A DNA stretch of 64,000 bases from Streptomyces sp. NBC_01498. GTDB taxonomy: Bacteria; Actinomycetota; Actinomycetes; Streptomycetales; Streptomycetaceae. The stretch covers positions 6,429,501 through 6,493,500 of the forward strand of contig NZ_CP109598.1 in assembly GCF_036327775.1 (NCBI RefSeq), given 5' to 3'. A program made the position numbers and the translations under genes. Each line of letters opens with the position of its first letter. Within the stretch, counting starts at the first letter, position 1. Below the pieces are notes generated by a model. That model searched no databases. It was not told the origin of the DNA and saw only the letters and a list, made by a program, of their open reading frames with translations. This document shows positions 8,676 to 16,956 of this stretch, one piece after another.

Positions 8676-9487
8676 GCGGCTGGTGGATGACGGTCGGCGG
8701 CGGCGCGCGCCCGACGGCCCGCGACGGCGCGGGGCCCCGGCCCCCCGCCCGGTTCCGGATCGTGGCGCTCCCGCACGCCGGCGGCTGGCCGTCCGCGTTC
8801 CGCTCCTGGTGGCAGGTGCTGCCCGACGACGTGGAGTGTGTCGTCGCCCAACTGCCCGGACGGGGCACGCGTATCAACGAGCCCCTGGTGACGCGCGTCG
8901 AACCGCTGGTCGACGCCCTCGCCCGCGACCTGGTGGCGCTGGAGCCGCTGCCGTACGCCGTCGTCGGGCACAGCTTCGGCAGCGTGCTCGGCTACGAACT
9001 GACCCGGGCGATGGAGCGGAAGGGCCTGCCGCCGACGCTGCTCGCGGTGTCCGCGCGTCAGCCGCCGTGCTTCCCCAGCGAGCCGCCGTTCGCGCATCTG
9101 CGGAGCGACGCGGAGATGCTGAAGCACCTGACGGACATCGGGGGGATGTCCCCCGGGCTGGTGGACCGTACGGACCTGGTCCAGTCCTCGCTCCGGGCGA
9201 TCCGGGCCGACCTGGAGGCCATGGAGACCTACCGGCGCCCTCTGTCCGGTACCGGCGTCCCCATCCTGGCGCTCGGCGCGCTGGACGACCCGGTCGTCAT
9301 CGACGAGCGGATGCACCTGTGGTCGCTGGAGACGTCGGGCGGCTTCGGCCGGCAGACGTTCACGGGCGGCCACTTCTACCTCTACACACCCGCCAACGCG
9401 GCGGCCGTCGCCGCCCGGCTGATCCCCGGCCCCGGCCACCCCCGGCCGGAGCCGTCCCTCCCACACCCCCTCGCCCGTCGACCGTGA
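8672..9487 (+). CDS. Type II thioesterase
   Basis: A 271-residue alpha/beta-hydrolase of the GrsT/RifR type, which clears mis-primed or stalled acyl chains from PKS and NRPS carrier domains. The nucleophile elbow is GHSFGS, the acidic residue region is GALDDPVV, and the catalytic histidine is in FTGGHFYL. The N-terminal LPHAGGWPSAFRSWW is typical of the family. The ATG at 8672 overlaps the stop of the deacetylase gene (ATGA). A long open frame extends upstream antiparallel to the previous gene, but homology begins only here. Because neither PKS protein in view ends in a thioesterase, this enzyme more likely edits than releases the product. Confidence 0.92.
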   Translation: MSGWWMTVGGGARPTARDGAGPRPPARFRIVALPHAGGWPSAFRSWWQVLPDDVECVVAQLPGRGTRINEPLVTRVEPLVDALARDLVALEPLPYAVVGHSFGSVLGYELTRAMERKGLPPTLLAVSARQPPCFPSEPPFAHLRSDAEMLKHLTDIGGMSPGLVDRTDLVQSSLRAIRADLEAMETYRRPLSGTGVPILALGALDDPVVIDERMHLWSLETSGGFGRQTFTGGHFYLYTPANAAAVAARLIPGPGHPRPEPSLPHPLARRP

Positions 9488-9524
9488 CCGGGCACCGACA
9501 CGCACCATCCCCGAAAGGAAACAT

Positions 9525-11111
9525 GTGAGTACCACCGCCGAGACCACCTCGCAGGCCGGACCCCGTGAGTGGTTGGGCCTGGCCGTACTGGCGCTGCCGA
9601 CCTTGCTGCTGTCCATCGACGTGAGCGTGCTGCACCTGGCCGTACCGCACATCAGCGAGGGCCTGGACCCCTCCGCCGCCCAGATGCTGTGGATCATCGA
9701 CATCTACGGCTTCCTCATCGCCGGCTTCCTGGTGGCCATGGGAACCCTGGGCGACCGGATCGGCCGCCGGAAGCTGCTGCTGATCGGCGCCGCCGCGTTC
9801 GGCCTCGCGTCGCTGGCCGCCGTCTTCGCCGACAGTGCCGCCACGCTGATAGCGGCGCGGGCCGCGATGGGCATCGCCGGGGCCACCCTGATGCCGTCGA
9901 CGCTCGCCCTGATCATCAACATGTTCCGCGACGCACGGCAGCGCGGCGTGGCGATCGCGGTCTGGGTCACCATGTTCTCCGTGGGCATCGCGCTCGGCCC
10001 GGTGGTCGGCGGCGCCATGCTGGAGTACTTCTGGTGGGGCTCGGTGTTCCTGCTCGGCGTGCCCATCATGGGGCTGCTGCTCGTGGCGGGTCCGGTGCTG
10101 CTGCCGGAGTACCGTGACGAGGAGGCCGGGCGGATCGACCTGGCCAGTGTGGTCCTGTCGCTCGCCGCGATCCTCCCGGTGATCTACGGACTCAAGGAGA
10201 TCGCCAACGACGGGATCGGCCCGGTCGCGCTCGGGGCGATCGTCGTCGGCGTGGCCGTCGGTGTGGTGTTCGTCCGCAGGCAGCGCACGCTGGAGAGCCC
10301 GCTGCTCGACCTCGCCCTCTTCCGCAACACCACGTTCGTCACGGCCCTGGTGACGCTGCTGCTGAGCATGCTGGTGGCCGGCGGCACGTATCTGATGGTG
10401 ACGCAGTTCCTCCAGCTCGTCGGCGGGCTCTCCCCGATGAAGGCCGGTCTGTATCTGCTGCCCGCGGCCTTCGCGCTGATCGTGACCGCCGTGGTGTCCC
10501 CGATGGCGGCGAGCAGGTTCCGCCCGGCGTACGTCGTGGCCGCCGGGCTCGTCCTGTCGGGCATCGGCCATGTGATGCTGAGCATGGCCGACAGTTCGTC
10601 CGGCATCGCCCAGGTGGTGACGGGCTTCGCCTTCGTCTACGCGGGCGGCGGCCCGCTCGTCGCGCTGGGCACGGACATCGTCGTCGGATCGGCCCAGCCC
10701 GAGCAGGCCGGGTCCGCCGCGGCCCTGTCGGAGACCAGCACCGAACTCGGCATGGCGCTCGGCGTCGCCCTGCTCGGCAGCCTCGCCGCCGCGGTGTACC
10801 GGGGCGGGGTCGACGTCCCTGCGGGGGTGCCGGGCGCCGACGAGACACTCGCGGGAGCGGTCGAGAGCGCGCGGGGCCTGTCGTCGGACGTGGCGACCAC
10901 CCTGCTCGACTCCGCGCGGGCGGCGTTCACCGACGGCATGAACGTCATCGGCGGCATCGGCGCACTGGCCGCGCTCGCCTCCGCCGTGCTGGTGACGGTG
11001 GTCATCAAGATCCCGGCGACCGGAGCGGGCGAGGACTCCGCCGGTACCGAGGGAGCCGCCGCCGCCCCGGCCGAGGGCGCCGTTCCCGCCGCCGTCGACG
11101 TGAAGGGCTAG
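9525..11111 (+). CDS. MFS drug exporter, DHA2 (EmrB/QacA-like) family
   Basis: A 528-residue integral membrane protein with many hydrophobic segments and the MFS motif A region (GTLGDRIGRRKLL). Its length and layout fit the 14-segment DHA2 family of proton-driven drug exporters. It starts at GTG 9525 behind GAAAGGA; the ATG two bases earlier is out of frame and stops at once. It closes the PKS transcription unit, just before a strong terminator, and is the best candidate to export the cluster product and so a second layer of self-resistance beside the AlkC-type glycosylase. The C-terminal 30 residues are Ala/Gly/Glu-rich and probably disordered in the cytoplasm. Confidence 0.93.
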   Translation: MSTTAETTSQAGPREWLGLAVLALPTLLLSIDVSVLHLAVPHISEGLDPSAAQMLWIIDIYGFLIAGFLVAMGTLGDRIGRRKLLLIGAAAFGLASLAAVFADSAATLIAARAAMGIAGATLMPSTLALIINMFRDARQRGVAIAVWVTMFSVGIALGPVVGGAMLEYFWWGSVFLLGVPIMGLLLVAGPVLLPEYRDEEAGRIDLASVVLSLAAILPVIYGLKEIANDGIGPVALGAIVVGVAVGVVFVRRQRTLESPLLDLALFRNTTFVTALVTLLLSMLVAGGTYLMVTQFLQLVGGLSPMKAGLYLLPAAFALIVTAVVSPMAASRFRPAYVVAAGLVLSGIGHVMLSMADSSSGIAQVVTGFAFVYAGGGPLVALGTDIVVGSAQPEQAGSAAALSETSTELGMALGVALLGSLAAAVYRGGVDVPAGVPGADETLAGAVESARGLSSDVATTLLDSARAAFTDGMNVIGGIGALAALASAVLVTVVIKIPATGAGEDSAGTEGAAAAPAEGAVPAAVDVKG

Positions 11112-11139
11112 GACACGCCGGATCCCCCGGCCCGGGGGC

Positions 11140-11177
11140 GGTGTGCGGGCCGCGTCCCAAGACGCGGCCCGCACACC
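11140..11177. terminator. Strong bidirectional terminator hairpin
   Basis: GGTGTGCGGGCCGCGTC is followed by CCAA and its exact reverse complement, giving a perfect 17-bp stem with a tetraloop. It sits between the convergent exporter gene and VOC gene and can serve both strands. Confidence 0.9.
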
Positions 11178-11181
11178 ACTC

Positions 11182-11616
11182 CTACTGACGCGGCGGGTCC
11201 TGGTAGGCGTCCGCGTACTCCTCCGTCGGGGCGACCGGCGTGATGACGTCGATCAGTACGCCGTCGGGGGCGGCGACGATGAAGTGGCGCTGGCCGAACG
11301 CCTCGCTGCGCAGCGGGAGTTCGGCCCGCAGACCGGCGTCCGTCACCAGGCGCGCGTACTCGGCGTCGACGTCGGCCACCTCGAAGTTGAGGAGCAGACC
11401 GCGCGCGGGCCGTCGGCAGGCCGCCGGAACGGACTCGTGCCCGGCGGCGACCAGGGCCAGTTCGTACCCGGGCGGCTCGGGGCGCCGCAGGCTGACGTAC
11501 CAGTCGCTGGTGTACGTCGTCTCGAATCCGAACAGCGTGCGGTAGAAGGCCACGGACTCGGTGAGCCGCTCGGTGCAGAGCACGGGATAGAAGCTGGTCA
11601 CGGCAGAGGACATCAT
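11182..11616 (-). CDS. VOC-superfamily (glyoxalase/bleomycin-resistance-like) protein
   Basis: About 144 residues, a single glyoxalase/bleomycin-resistance/dioxygenase (VOC) fold unit: [19 protein letters not shown] at the N-terminus and [17 protein letters not shown] at the C-terminus. In other clusters VOC proteins bind and sequester drugs, act as metal-dependent isomerases or lyases, or are dioxygenases. It is paralogous to the gene at 12526 (same CT-RL, FYR/FYQ-RLFGF and DW/RWY pattern). Several start codons lie in a row (GTG 11619, ATG 11616, ATG 11613), none with a strong ribosome site. It is convergent with the exporter and divergent from the phosphopantetheinyl transferase, and is plausibly a resistance or tailoring protein. 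Confidence 0.82.
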   Translation of the reverse strand: MMSSAVTSFYPVLCTERLTESVAFYRTLFGFETTYTSDWYVSLRRPEPPGYELALVAAGHESVPAACRRPARGLLLNFEVADVDAEYARLVTDAGLRAELPLRSEAFGQRHFIVAAPDGVLIDVITPVAPTEEYADAYQDPPRQ

Positions 11617-11706
11617 CACAGCACCGTTCTGGGCGGGTACGCGGTCGTCCTGTCCAACGAGGTGTCCGTCTGCGCGTCACGTCCGCCGGATCGAAGGCAG
11701 GTCGAC

Positions 11707-12459
11707 ATGACAGCGGCGCGTCCGGTGGGCCAGGTCCGGGTATGGGCGCTGCGGCAGGCGCCCCCGTGGCGGGACGACGTCTCGCTCGCCCTGCTCGACG
11801 CGCGGGAACAGGCCAGGGCGGCGTCCTTCACCCGCCGGCACGAGCGGTCGACGTACCTCGCGGCGCACGCCGGGCTGCGGCTGCTGCTGGCCGACCGGCT
11901 CGGCGTCCACCCCCGGGACCTGCGCTTCGGCCGTGACCGGTGCGCGCACTGCGGCGGCCCGAACGGCCGGCCGATTCTTCTCGACGCCCCCGGCGGCCCG
12001 CACTTCTCGCTCTCCCACTGCGCCGGCATCACGCTCGTCGGGATCGCCGACGTGCCCGTCGGGGTGGACGTCGAGCGGCTGCCGGGCCGCCGGACGGTCG
12101 AACGCTGCCTGGCGCGGCTGCATCCGCGCGAAAGGGCGGAACTGCTCCGGGTGCGGCGGGCCGAACTCCCTCTGGCTTTCTGCCGGTTGTGGACGCGCAA
12201 GGAGGCGTATCTGAAGGCGCGGGGCACCGGGCTCGGCCGGGGGCTCGACCTGGACTACCTGGGAACGGGGGGAGAGGGCAGGCCCGTCGGGTGGAGCGTC
12301 GTCAATCTGTCCTGCGGGCCGCAGGACCGTACGCACGCCGCGGCGCTGGCCGTTCCGCGCTGGGTACGGGTGCCCGCCGGACCGGGTGAGCTGAATTGGT
12401 CGGCGTACGGCCATGTCCTCGGCGCTGTCGGCTCGTTGAAGGAGAGGGGGTCCATTTGA
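11707..12459 (+). CDS. 4'-phosphopantetheinyl transferase, Sfp type
   Basis: A 250-residue Sfp-type transferase that loads the phosphopantetheine arm onto carrier proteins, here presumably the ACP of the gene at 3015. Motifs are FSLSH, the magnesium-binding VGVDVERL and WTRKEAYLKARGTGL, all intact. The frame is open far upstream on the strand opposite the VOC gene, but homology starts at VRVWAL, so ATG 11707 is chosen, with a weak AGGCAGG about 7 bases upstream. A Cys pair (CAHCGG), common in actinobacterial members, lies at about residues 79-84. Confidence 0.93.
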   Translation: MTAARPVGQVRVWALRQAPPWRDDVSLALLDAREQARAASFTRRHERSTYLAAHAGLRLLLADRLGVHPRDLRFGRDRCAHCGGPNGRPILLDAPGGPHFSLSHCAGITLVGIADVPVGVDVERLPGRRTVERCLARLHPRERAELLRVRRAELPLAFCRLWTRKEAYLKARGTGLGRGLDLDYLGTGGEGRPVGWSVVNLSCGPQDRTHAAALAVPRWVRVPAGPGELNWSAYGHVLGAVGSLKERGSI

Positions 12460-12501
12460 CATGCCATCGGTATGCGATTAGGTTCGATTCGCATACCAAT
12501 G
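12456..12501 (+). promoter_or_regulatory. Promoter with overlapping inverted-repeat operator
   Basis: TTGACA (12456-12461) and TAGGTT (12479-12484) are spaced by 17 bases, a good vegetative-type promoter. CCATCGGTATGCGA (12464-12477) and TCGCATACCAATGG (12488-12501) form an inverted repeat matching at 13 of 14 positions with a 10-base spacer, covering the -10 region. A repressor bound there would block transcription of the VOC gene at 12526. The nearby TetR protein is the obvious candidate, but binding is inferred. Confidence 0.72.
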
Positions 12502-12525
12502 GTACGTGAGTGGAGATGGCGCCCC

Positions 12526-12876
12526 ATGCTGACCAGCTTCTGTCCGGTGATCTGCACCTCGCGGCTGGAGGTGTCCCGCGCCTTCTACCAGAGGCTGTTC
12601 GGCTTCACGGCCACGTTCACCACCCGGTGGTACGCCGGTCTCGCCCGGCCCGGAGGGCGACAGCAGGAGCTCGCCCTGGTCGACCACACCCACCCGGCGC
12701 TGCCGGAGTCGCTCCGGCGGCCGGTGCGCGCGGTGCGGCTCACCGTGGAGGTGGACGGCGGGCCCGAGGAGTGGGACCGGATCGCCGCACTCGGGGCGGC
12801 GGGACGCCCGGAACGCAAACACCTGGTCGTCACCGACCCCAACGGAGTCCGGATCGACGTCGTCGCACCGGCCTGA
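12526..12876 (+). CDS. VOC-superfamily (glyoxalase/bleomycin-resistance-like) protein
   Basis: A 116-residue VOC protein paralogous to the one at 11182, starting LTSFCPVICTSRLEVSRAFY and ending VVTDPNGVRIDVVAP. The open frame extends upstream to 12472, but that start would lie inside the operator, and homology begins at ATG 12526 behind a GGAG ribosome site. It has its own promoter with an overlapping palindromic operator, so unlike the rest of the cluster it is probably induced separately, as expected for a drug-binding resistance protein. Enzymatic activity cannot be excluded. Confidence 0.82.
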   Translation: MLTSFCPVICTSRLEVSRAFYQRLFGFTATFTTRWYAGLARPGGRQQELALVDHTHPALPESLRRPVRAVRLTVEVDGGPEEWDRIAALGAAGRPERKHLVVTDPNGVRIDVVAPA

Positions 12877-12978
12877 CCGCCGGGAGGGCGGGGGGTCGTG
12901 CGCCGGGCCGGCCGGTCCGGGAGTCGTGTGCCGGAGCGGGAGCCGCTTCGGAGGCCGTACGCCGTGAGGGGGCGCCGG

Positions 12979-13569
12979 TCAGGTCGCCCGCAGCGCCTCC
13001 AGCATCCGCGCCAGCGCCCGGCGGGTGTCCGACAGGTCGGTGGAGTCCTCCGACGTCGCCAGCCACAACGCCGCCTCGTTCATCGCGCCCGACAGCAGAT
13101 GGGCGAGCGGCGCGACGGGCTGCGCGGGGATGGTGCCCTCCTGGATCAGGACGGTGAGCGCGCGGGCCAGATGGCGGCCCGAGGTCGCCTCGTTCATCGC
13201 GCGCCAGTCCCGCCATCCGAGCACCGCCGGCCCGTCGACGAGCATGATGCGCTGGATCGCGGGGTCGGTGGACGCGCTCAGGAACGCCTGGCAGCCGTGG
13301 GTGAACTGGTCCCAGGGGTCCTCCTGGACATCCGCCTCCGCCGCGACGAGCGCGGCCACCTCCTGCTGCACCTGCTCCAGGACGGCCCGGAACAGTTCGG
13401 CCTTGCTTCCGAAGTGGTGGTACAGCGCGCCCTTGGTGACTCCGGCCGCCCCGACGATCTCCGACAGGCCCACGGTGGCGTAACCGAGGCGGGAGAAGAG
13501 CCGCCGGCTCTCCCGCAGCAAGGTGTGCCGCGTCTGCTCCCGCTGCTGCGCGCGAACCCCGTTCGCCAT
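12979..13569 (-). CDS. TetR-family transcriptional regulator
   Basis: A 196-residue TetR-type repressor. The N-terminal helix-turn-helix is at about residues 12-58 (SEIVGAAGVTKGALYHHFGS), followed by an all-helical ligand-binding domain of the kind found in multidrug-responsive members. ATG 13569 is preferred to the earlier in-frame ATG at 13611 because homology begins there; the ribosome site is poor in both cases. The gene is convergent with the VOC gene. It is the only regulator at the right edge of the PKS cluster and probably binds the inverted repeat at 12464-12501. The ligand may be the cluster product. Confidence 0.9.
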   Translation of the reverse strand: MANGVRAQQREQTRHTLLRESRRLFSRLGYATVGLSEIVGAAGVTKGALYHHFGSKAELFRAVLEQVQQEVAALVAAEADVQEDPWDQFTHGCQAFLSASTDPAIQRIMLVDGPAVLGWRDWRAMNEATSGRHLARALTVLIQEGTIPAQPVAPLAHLLSGAMNEAALWLATSEDSTDLSDTRRALARMLEALRAT

Positions 13570-13734
13570 CGTTGCGCCCCCGTCTTCGACCTGGTGAAAC
13601 CACCCGCACACGGTACTTCTCCGGGGGAGGGCGGGCGAGACCCGTGGGGGAGGCGGGAGTCCGGCCCGGACGCCCGGACCCTCCCGGTGGCGGACGGCCT
13701 TCCGCTCCGTACGTGCCCCGCCCGCCGATTGGCT

Positions 13735-13770
13735 CTGGACTTTGTGTCCAGCCTGGACTTACAGTCCAGG
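13735..13770 (+). promoter_or_regulatory. Tandem operators and probable leaderless promoter of the YheO-like gene
   Basis: Two adjacent inverted repeats share half-site TGGAC and a 5-base spacer: CTGGAC-N5-GTCCAG (13735-13751) and CCTGGAC-N5-GTCCAGG (13752-13770), centres 18 bp apart. TGGACT (13736-13741) and TACAGT (13760-13765), 18 bases apart, could be -35 and -10. Transcription would then begin at or next to the ATG at 13772, giving a leaderless mRNA. The regulator probably controls its own operon here. Confidence 0.65.
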
Positions 13771-13771
13771 C

Positions 13772-14425
13772 ATGGAGAAGGCGGAAGAGACCCTGGACCC
13801 CCGGGTGCGCAGATGGGCGCCGGTGTGCCGGGCCGTCGCGCTGCTGCTCGGTCCGTACGCGGAGGTCGTCCTGCACGACCCGGACACCGATCGGGTGCTG
13901 GAGGTCTGGAACCCGATGACCTCCCGGGGCGCGGGCGACCCTTCGCTCCTCGGTGAACTGGACGAACTCGCCCCGTCCGCGCGGGACGTGTACGGCCCGT
14001 ACGAGAAACTGCTCGCGGACGGCCGCCGCCTGTCGTCGGTCAGCGCGGTCCTGCGGGACGAGCGGGACCGGCCGTCGGCGGTGCTCTGCGTCAACCTCGA
14101 CCGTACGCCGCTCGAACAGGCCGCCGCCGTCCTGACCGCGTTCGGCGCCCCGACCGTGCCGCGCCCCGAGCCGCTGTTCGCACAGGACTGGTCCGAGCGG
14201 ATCCAGCACGTGATCGGCGCCTACGTCCGCGAAACGGGCCGCCCCGTCGAACGCCTCACCCGCCAGGACCGCCTGGCCGTCGTCGGCCGGCTGGAGGAGG
14301 AGCGGGTGTTCGCGGTACGCCGCGCCGCGCCGGTCGTCGCCGGGGCGCTGCGGGTGTCCCGGTCCACCGTCTACGACCTGCTGGCCGAACTCAGAACACC
14401 AAGCGCGGAGGACCGACGAGCATGA
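13772..14425 (+). CDS. YheO/DhaR-like PAS-domain transcriptional regulator
   Basis: A 217-residue protein with an N-terminal YheO-like PAS domain (about residues 10-125; LLGPYAEVVLHDP and GPYEKLLADGR are characteristic) and a C-terminal helix-turn-helix (about 160-212; AGALRVSRSTVYDLLAELR). Relatives control amino-acid or hydroxy-amino-acid catabolism in response to a small ligand. An upstream in-frame ATG at 13742 would place the operators inside the gene, so ATG 13772 is chosen. There is no ribosome site, consistent with leaderless translation. The stop overlaps the aminotransferase start (ATGA), so the three genes 13772-16493 form one operon. Confidence 0.85.
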   Translation: MEKAEETLDPRVRRWAPVCRAVALLLGPYAEVVLHDPDTDRVLEVWNPMTSRGAGDPSLLGELDELAPSARDVYGPYEKLLADGRRLSSVSAVLRDERDRPSAVLCVNLDRTPLEQAAAVLTAFGAPTVPRPEPLFAQDWSERIQHVIGAYVRETGRPVERLTRQDRLAVVGRLEEERVFAVRRAAPVVAGALRVSRSTVYDLLAELRTPSAEDRRA

Positions 14426-15555
14426 CCCGCCTGCCCGACTTCCGGCTGGAGACGTACTTCTCCCGCTGGGAGTTCACCGCCCGCCACCACCTGACCGCCT
14501 CCGACGCGCAGACCATGACGCTGCGCGAACTGCTCGAACTGGCCGACGACACCGACCGTGAGGCCTTCGAGAACCTGTCTCTGGGCTACACCGAGACCTT
14601 CGGCGATCCGGCCCTGCGTGAACTGATCGCGGGCACCTACGAGCACGCCGGGGCGGACGACGTCATCTGCTTCGCGGGCGCCGAGGAAGCCCTCTACCTG
14701 GCGATGAACGTCCTGCTCGGCGCGGGCGACCACGCGGTGGTGGTGACCCCGAACTACCAGGCCGCCGAGACCGTACCGCTGGCCCTGTGCGAGGTCACCG
14801 GCGTGGCCCTCGACCCGGACCGGGACTGGGCCCTGGACCTCGACCGGGTGGCGGCGGCGCTGCGGCCCACCACCCGTGTCGTGTCGGTGAACTTCCCCAA
14901 CAACCCCACCGGCAAGGTCATCGGCACCGCCGACCTCACCGCCCTCGCGCGCCTGTGCGACGAGCGCGGCATCCACCTGTTCAGCGACGAGGTCTACCGG
15001 GGACTCGAACGCGACCCCGCCCGCACCCTGCCGCAGGCCGCCGACCTCTCCCCGCGCGGACTGTCCCTCAACGTGACCTCGAAGTCCCTCGGCCTGCCCG
15101 GCCTGCGCATCGGCTGGATCACCTGCCGGGACCGGGAGTTGCGTACGCGACTGGAGCGGGCCAAGCACTACACCACCATCTGCAACGCCGCGCCCAGCGA
15201 GGTCCTCGCCCGTGTCGCGCTGAAGGCCCGCGACACGATCCTGGACCGCAACCGGAAGCTGATCGCGGCCAATCTGCCCGCCTACGACGCGTTCTTCGCC
15301 GAGTTCGCCGAGGACTTCGAGTGGCGGGCACCGGACGGCGGGTGCGTCGCCTACCCCCGCTATCTCGGCACCGACGGGGTGGAGGAGTTCTGCGCCCGCC
15401 TGGTGGAGGAGGCCGGTGTCCTGCTGCTGCCCGCGAGTGTCTACCGCTCCGAACTCACCGCCACCCCGGCCGACCGGTTCCGTATCGGCATGGGCCGCCG
15501 CGATCCGGAGCGGGGCCTGGCCGCCTTCGCCGAGTGGATGCGTACGCGGCGATGA
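14422..15555 (+). CDS. Class I/II PLP-dependent aminotransferase
   Basis: A 377-residue fold-type I aminotransferase. Visible family motifs are NFPNNPTGK (substrate and PLP binding), SDEVYRG (PLP ring aspartate and tyrosine), TSKSLGLPGLRIGW (Schiff-base lysine) and a C-terminal RFRIGMG arginine for the carboxylate. Length is normal. It lies between the YheO-like regulator and an ornithine-cyclodeaminase-like gene with ATGA overlaps on both sides, so the two enzymes should act on the same amino or imino acid, for example transamination followed by reduction or deamination. The substrate is not evident. Confidence 0.92.
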   Translation: MTRLPDFRLETYFSRWEFTARHHLTASDAQTMTLRELLELADDTDREAFENLSLGYTETFGDPALRELIAGTYEHAGADDVICFAGAEEALYLAMNVLLGAGDHAVVVTPNYQAAETVPLALCEVTGVALDPDRDWALDLDRVAAALRPTTRVVSVNFPNNPTGKVIGTADLTALARLCDERGIHLFSDEVYRGLERDPARTLPQAADLSPRGLSLNVTSKSLGLPGLRIGWITCRDRELRTRLERAKHYTTICNAAPSEVLARVALKARDTILDRNRKLIAANLPAYDAFFAEFAEDFEWRAPDGGCVAYPRYLGTDGVEEFCARLVEEAGVLLLPASVYRSELTATPADRFRIGMGRRDPERGLAAFAEWMRTRR

Positions 15556-16493
15556 CCCTCCCCGTCTTCGGCCTGCCCGCCGTCGAGGAGGCCGCCACCA
15601 CGCCCCTGGTCCTCGACACCGTCCGGGACGCGCTCATCGCGCACGCCGAAGGCCGCACCAGCGTGCCGCCGCCGCTGCACATGGCCTTCCCCGAGGCGGA
15701 CGGCGACTGCCACGTCAAGGCGGGCAGGGTCGCGGGCGCCCCGGACTTCACCGTCAAGATCGCCACCGGGTTCTACCGCAATCCGGCCCGGGGCCTTCCC
15801 GCCAACCACGGTCTGGTGTGCGTCATCAGCGCCCGTACGGGACGGATCCGCGCCCTCCTCGACGACCACGGGCTGCTGACCGCCCTGCGCACCGCCGCCG
15901 CGGGCGCGCTCGTCACCCACGCCCTGGCCCGGCCCGGAGCCGCGACCCTCGCCGTCTTCGGCACCGGCGAACAGGCCCGCCTCCAGGCGCTCTGGCTGGC
16001 CGGACTCCGCCCGCTCGACACCGTCCTCGTGCACGGCCGCGACGCGCGCAGGGCCGCCGCCCTGTGCGACGAGCTCCGGGCGCGCGGCCTGCCCGCCCGG
16101 CCCGCCCCGGCGGACCAGGCGGCCACCGCCGACATCGTCATCACCACGACCCCGGCGACGGCCCCGGTCCTGGACGCCGCCCGGGTGCGCGAAGGAGCGC
16201 AGGTCACCGGTATCGGCACGGACATGCCGCACAAGAACGAGCTCCCGCCGGACCTCTTCCGCCGCGCCGCGCTCATCGCCACCGACGACCACGACCAGTG
16301 TCTCGACCACGGCGACTTCGGCCACGCGGTCCGCGCCGGTACGGCCGCCCCGGACGCCGACACCGCCGCCGGGCTGCTGCTCGCGTCACCCGTCGACCGG
16401 CCGGAGGGCGCGATCACGGTCGCCGACCTCACCGGTGTCGGAGCACTCGACGCGGCACTCGCCTCGGCCGTCCTCGGCCGCCTGATGCCCTGA
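15552..16493 (+). CDS. Ornithine cyclodeaminase / mu-crystallin family NAD(P)-dependent enzyme
   Basis: A 313-residue member of the OCD/mu-crystallin family, which includes ornithine and lysine cyclodeaminases, alanine dehydrogenases and imine or iminosuccinate reductases. The dinucleotide-binding motif is VFGTGEQARLQA (about residues 135-146), preceded by a KIATGFYRNP substrate region and followed by GIGTDMPHKNEL. Length is slightly below the 330-350 usual for cyclodeaminases. It is coupled to the aminotransferase by an ATGA overlap. The specific activity cannot be assigned; an imino-acid reductase or deaminating dehydrogenase fits the neighbour. Confidence 0.88.
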   Translation: MTLPVFGLPAVEEAATTPLVLDTVRDALIAHAEGRTSVPPPLHMAFPEADGDCHVKAGRVAGAPDFTVKIATGFYRNPARGLPANHGLVCVISARTGRIRALLDDHGLLTALRTAAAGALVTHALARPGAATLAVFGTGEQARLQALWLAGLRPLDTVLVHGRDARRAAALCDELRARGLPARPAPADQAATADIVITTTPATAPVLDAARVREGAQVTGIGTDMPHKNELPPDLFRRAALIATDDHDQCLDHGDFGHAVRAGTAAPDADTAAGLLLASPVDRPEGAITVADLTGVGALDAALASAVLGRLMP

Positions 16494-16592
16494 CCCTCCT
16501 GCTGCCCTGACCCGCCCTCCGACCTGGCACGGCCCCGCCCCGTCGGCGCCGCCCCCGTCGGCCCCGGCCCCCGGCCCGGTCGCCGCGCGTCG

Positions 16593-16656
16593 CCGGTCGT
16601 GACGTCTCGGCGTGAGGTCCCGGTCGTGAGGTCCCGGTCGTGAGGTCTCGGTCCGG
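16593..16656. repeat. 14-bp tandem repeat (about 4.5 copies)
   Basis: The unit CCGGTCGTGAGGTC occurs exactly at 16620-16633 and 16634-16647. A near copy with one substitution is at 16593-16606, a 13-base copy at 16607-16619 and a partial copy follows. It lies in the non-coding gap 16494-16818 and may be simple slippage or a protein-binding array. Nothing else was recognised in that gap. Confidence 0.7.
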
Positions 16657-16818
16657 TGGCGAAATCCCGTCGCGGCGGTCCCGTGGCGGACATTTCCCTT
16701 ATTGTGGCGCTCTGTCGGCCGATAGCCGCGCGCCATCGCGCCCCGCCCCTCGCCGACAGCCCCGGCCCGGACCTGGCGGCCGGACGGAAGGACGATCCAC
16801 GGTGGACGGCCGTCCCGC

Positions 16819-16851
16819 TATAAGGAATTGACCGGCAATCTATTCCGTATA
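16819..16851. promoter_or_regulatory. Inverted-repeat operator before the aromatic catabolic operon
   Basis: TATAAGGAAT (16819-16828) and ATTCCGTATA (16842-16851) form an imperfect inverted repeat (9 of 10) with a 13-base spacer, in a short AT-rich island. The core GGAAT-N13-ATTCC recurs with the same spacing at 36020-36042, before the second binding-protein gene. It probably marks a regulator shared by the two units; the IclR protein encoded at 31670 is the nearest candidate. Confidence 0.6.
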
Positions 16852-16956
16852 GAGCACGCCGACCCTATGGTTCTGGACACCTGGGCAGAAGCCGCGCGGA
16901 CGGCTCGCCCGGCCACGGCGGGCATCGCCCGTTCCGGTCACAAGGAGGGCAGCGCC

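Noticed and set aside
11143..11706. A long upstream extension of the phosphopantetheinyl transferase frame
   Set aside because: It is antisense to the VOC gene and the strong terminator, has no homology, and the family starts at ATG 11707.
16593..16656. The 14-bp tandem repeat as a possible CRISPR array
   Set aside because: Units are directly adjacent with no spacers, are too short, and no cas genes are present.
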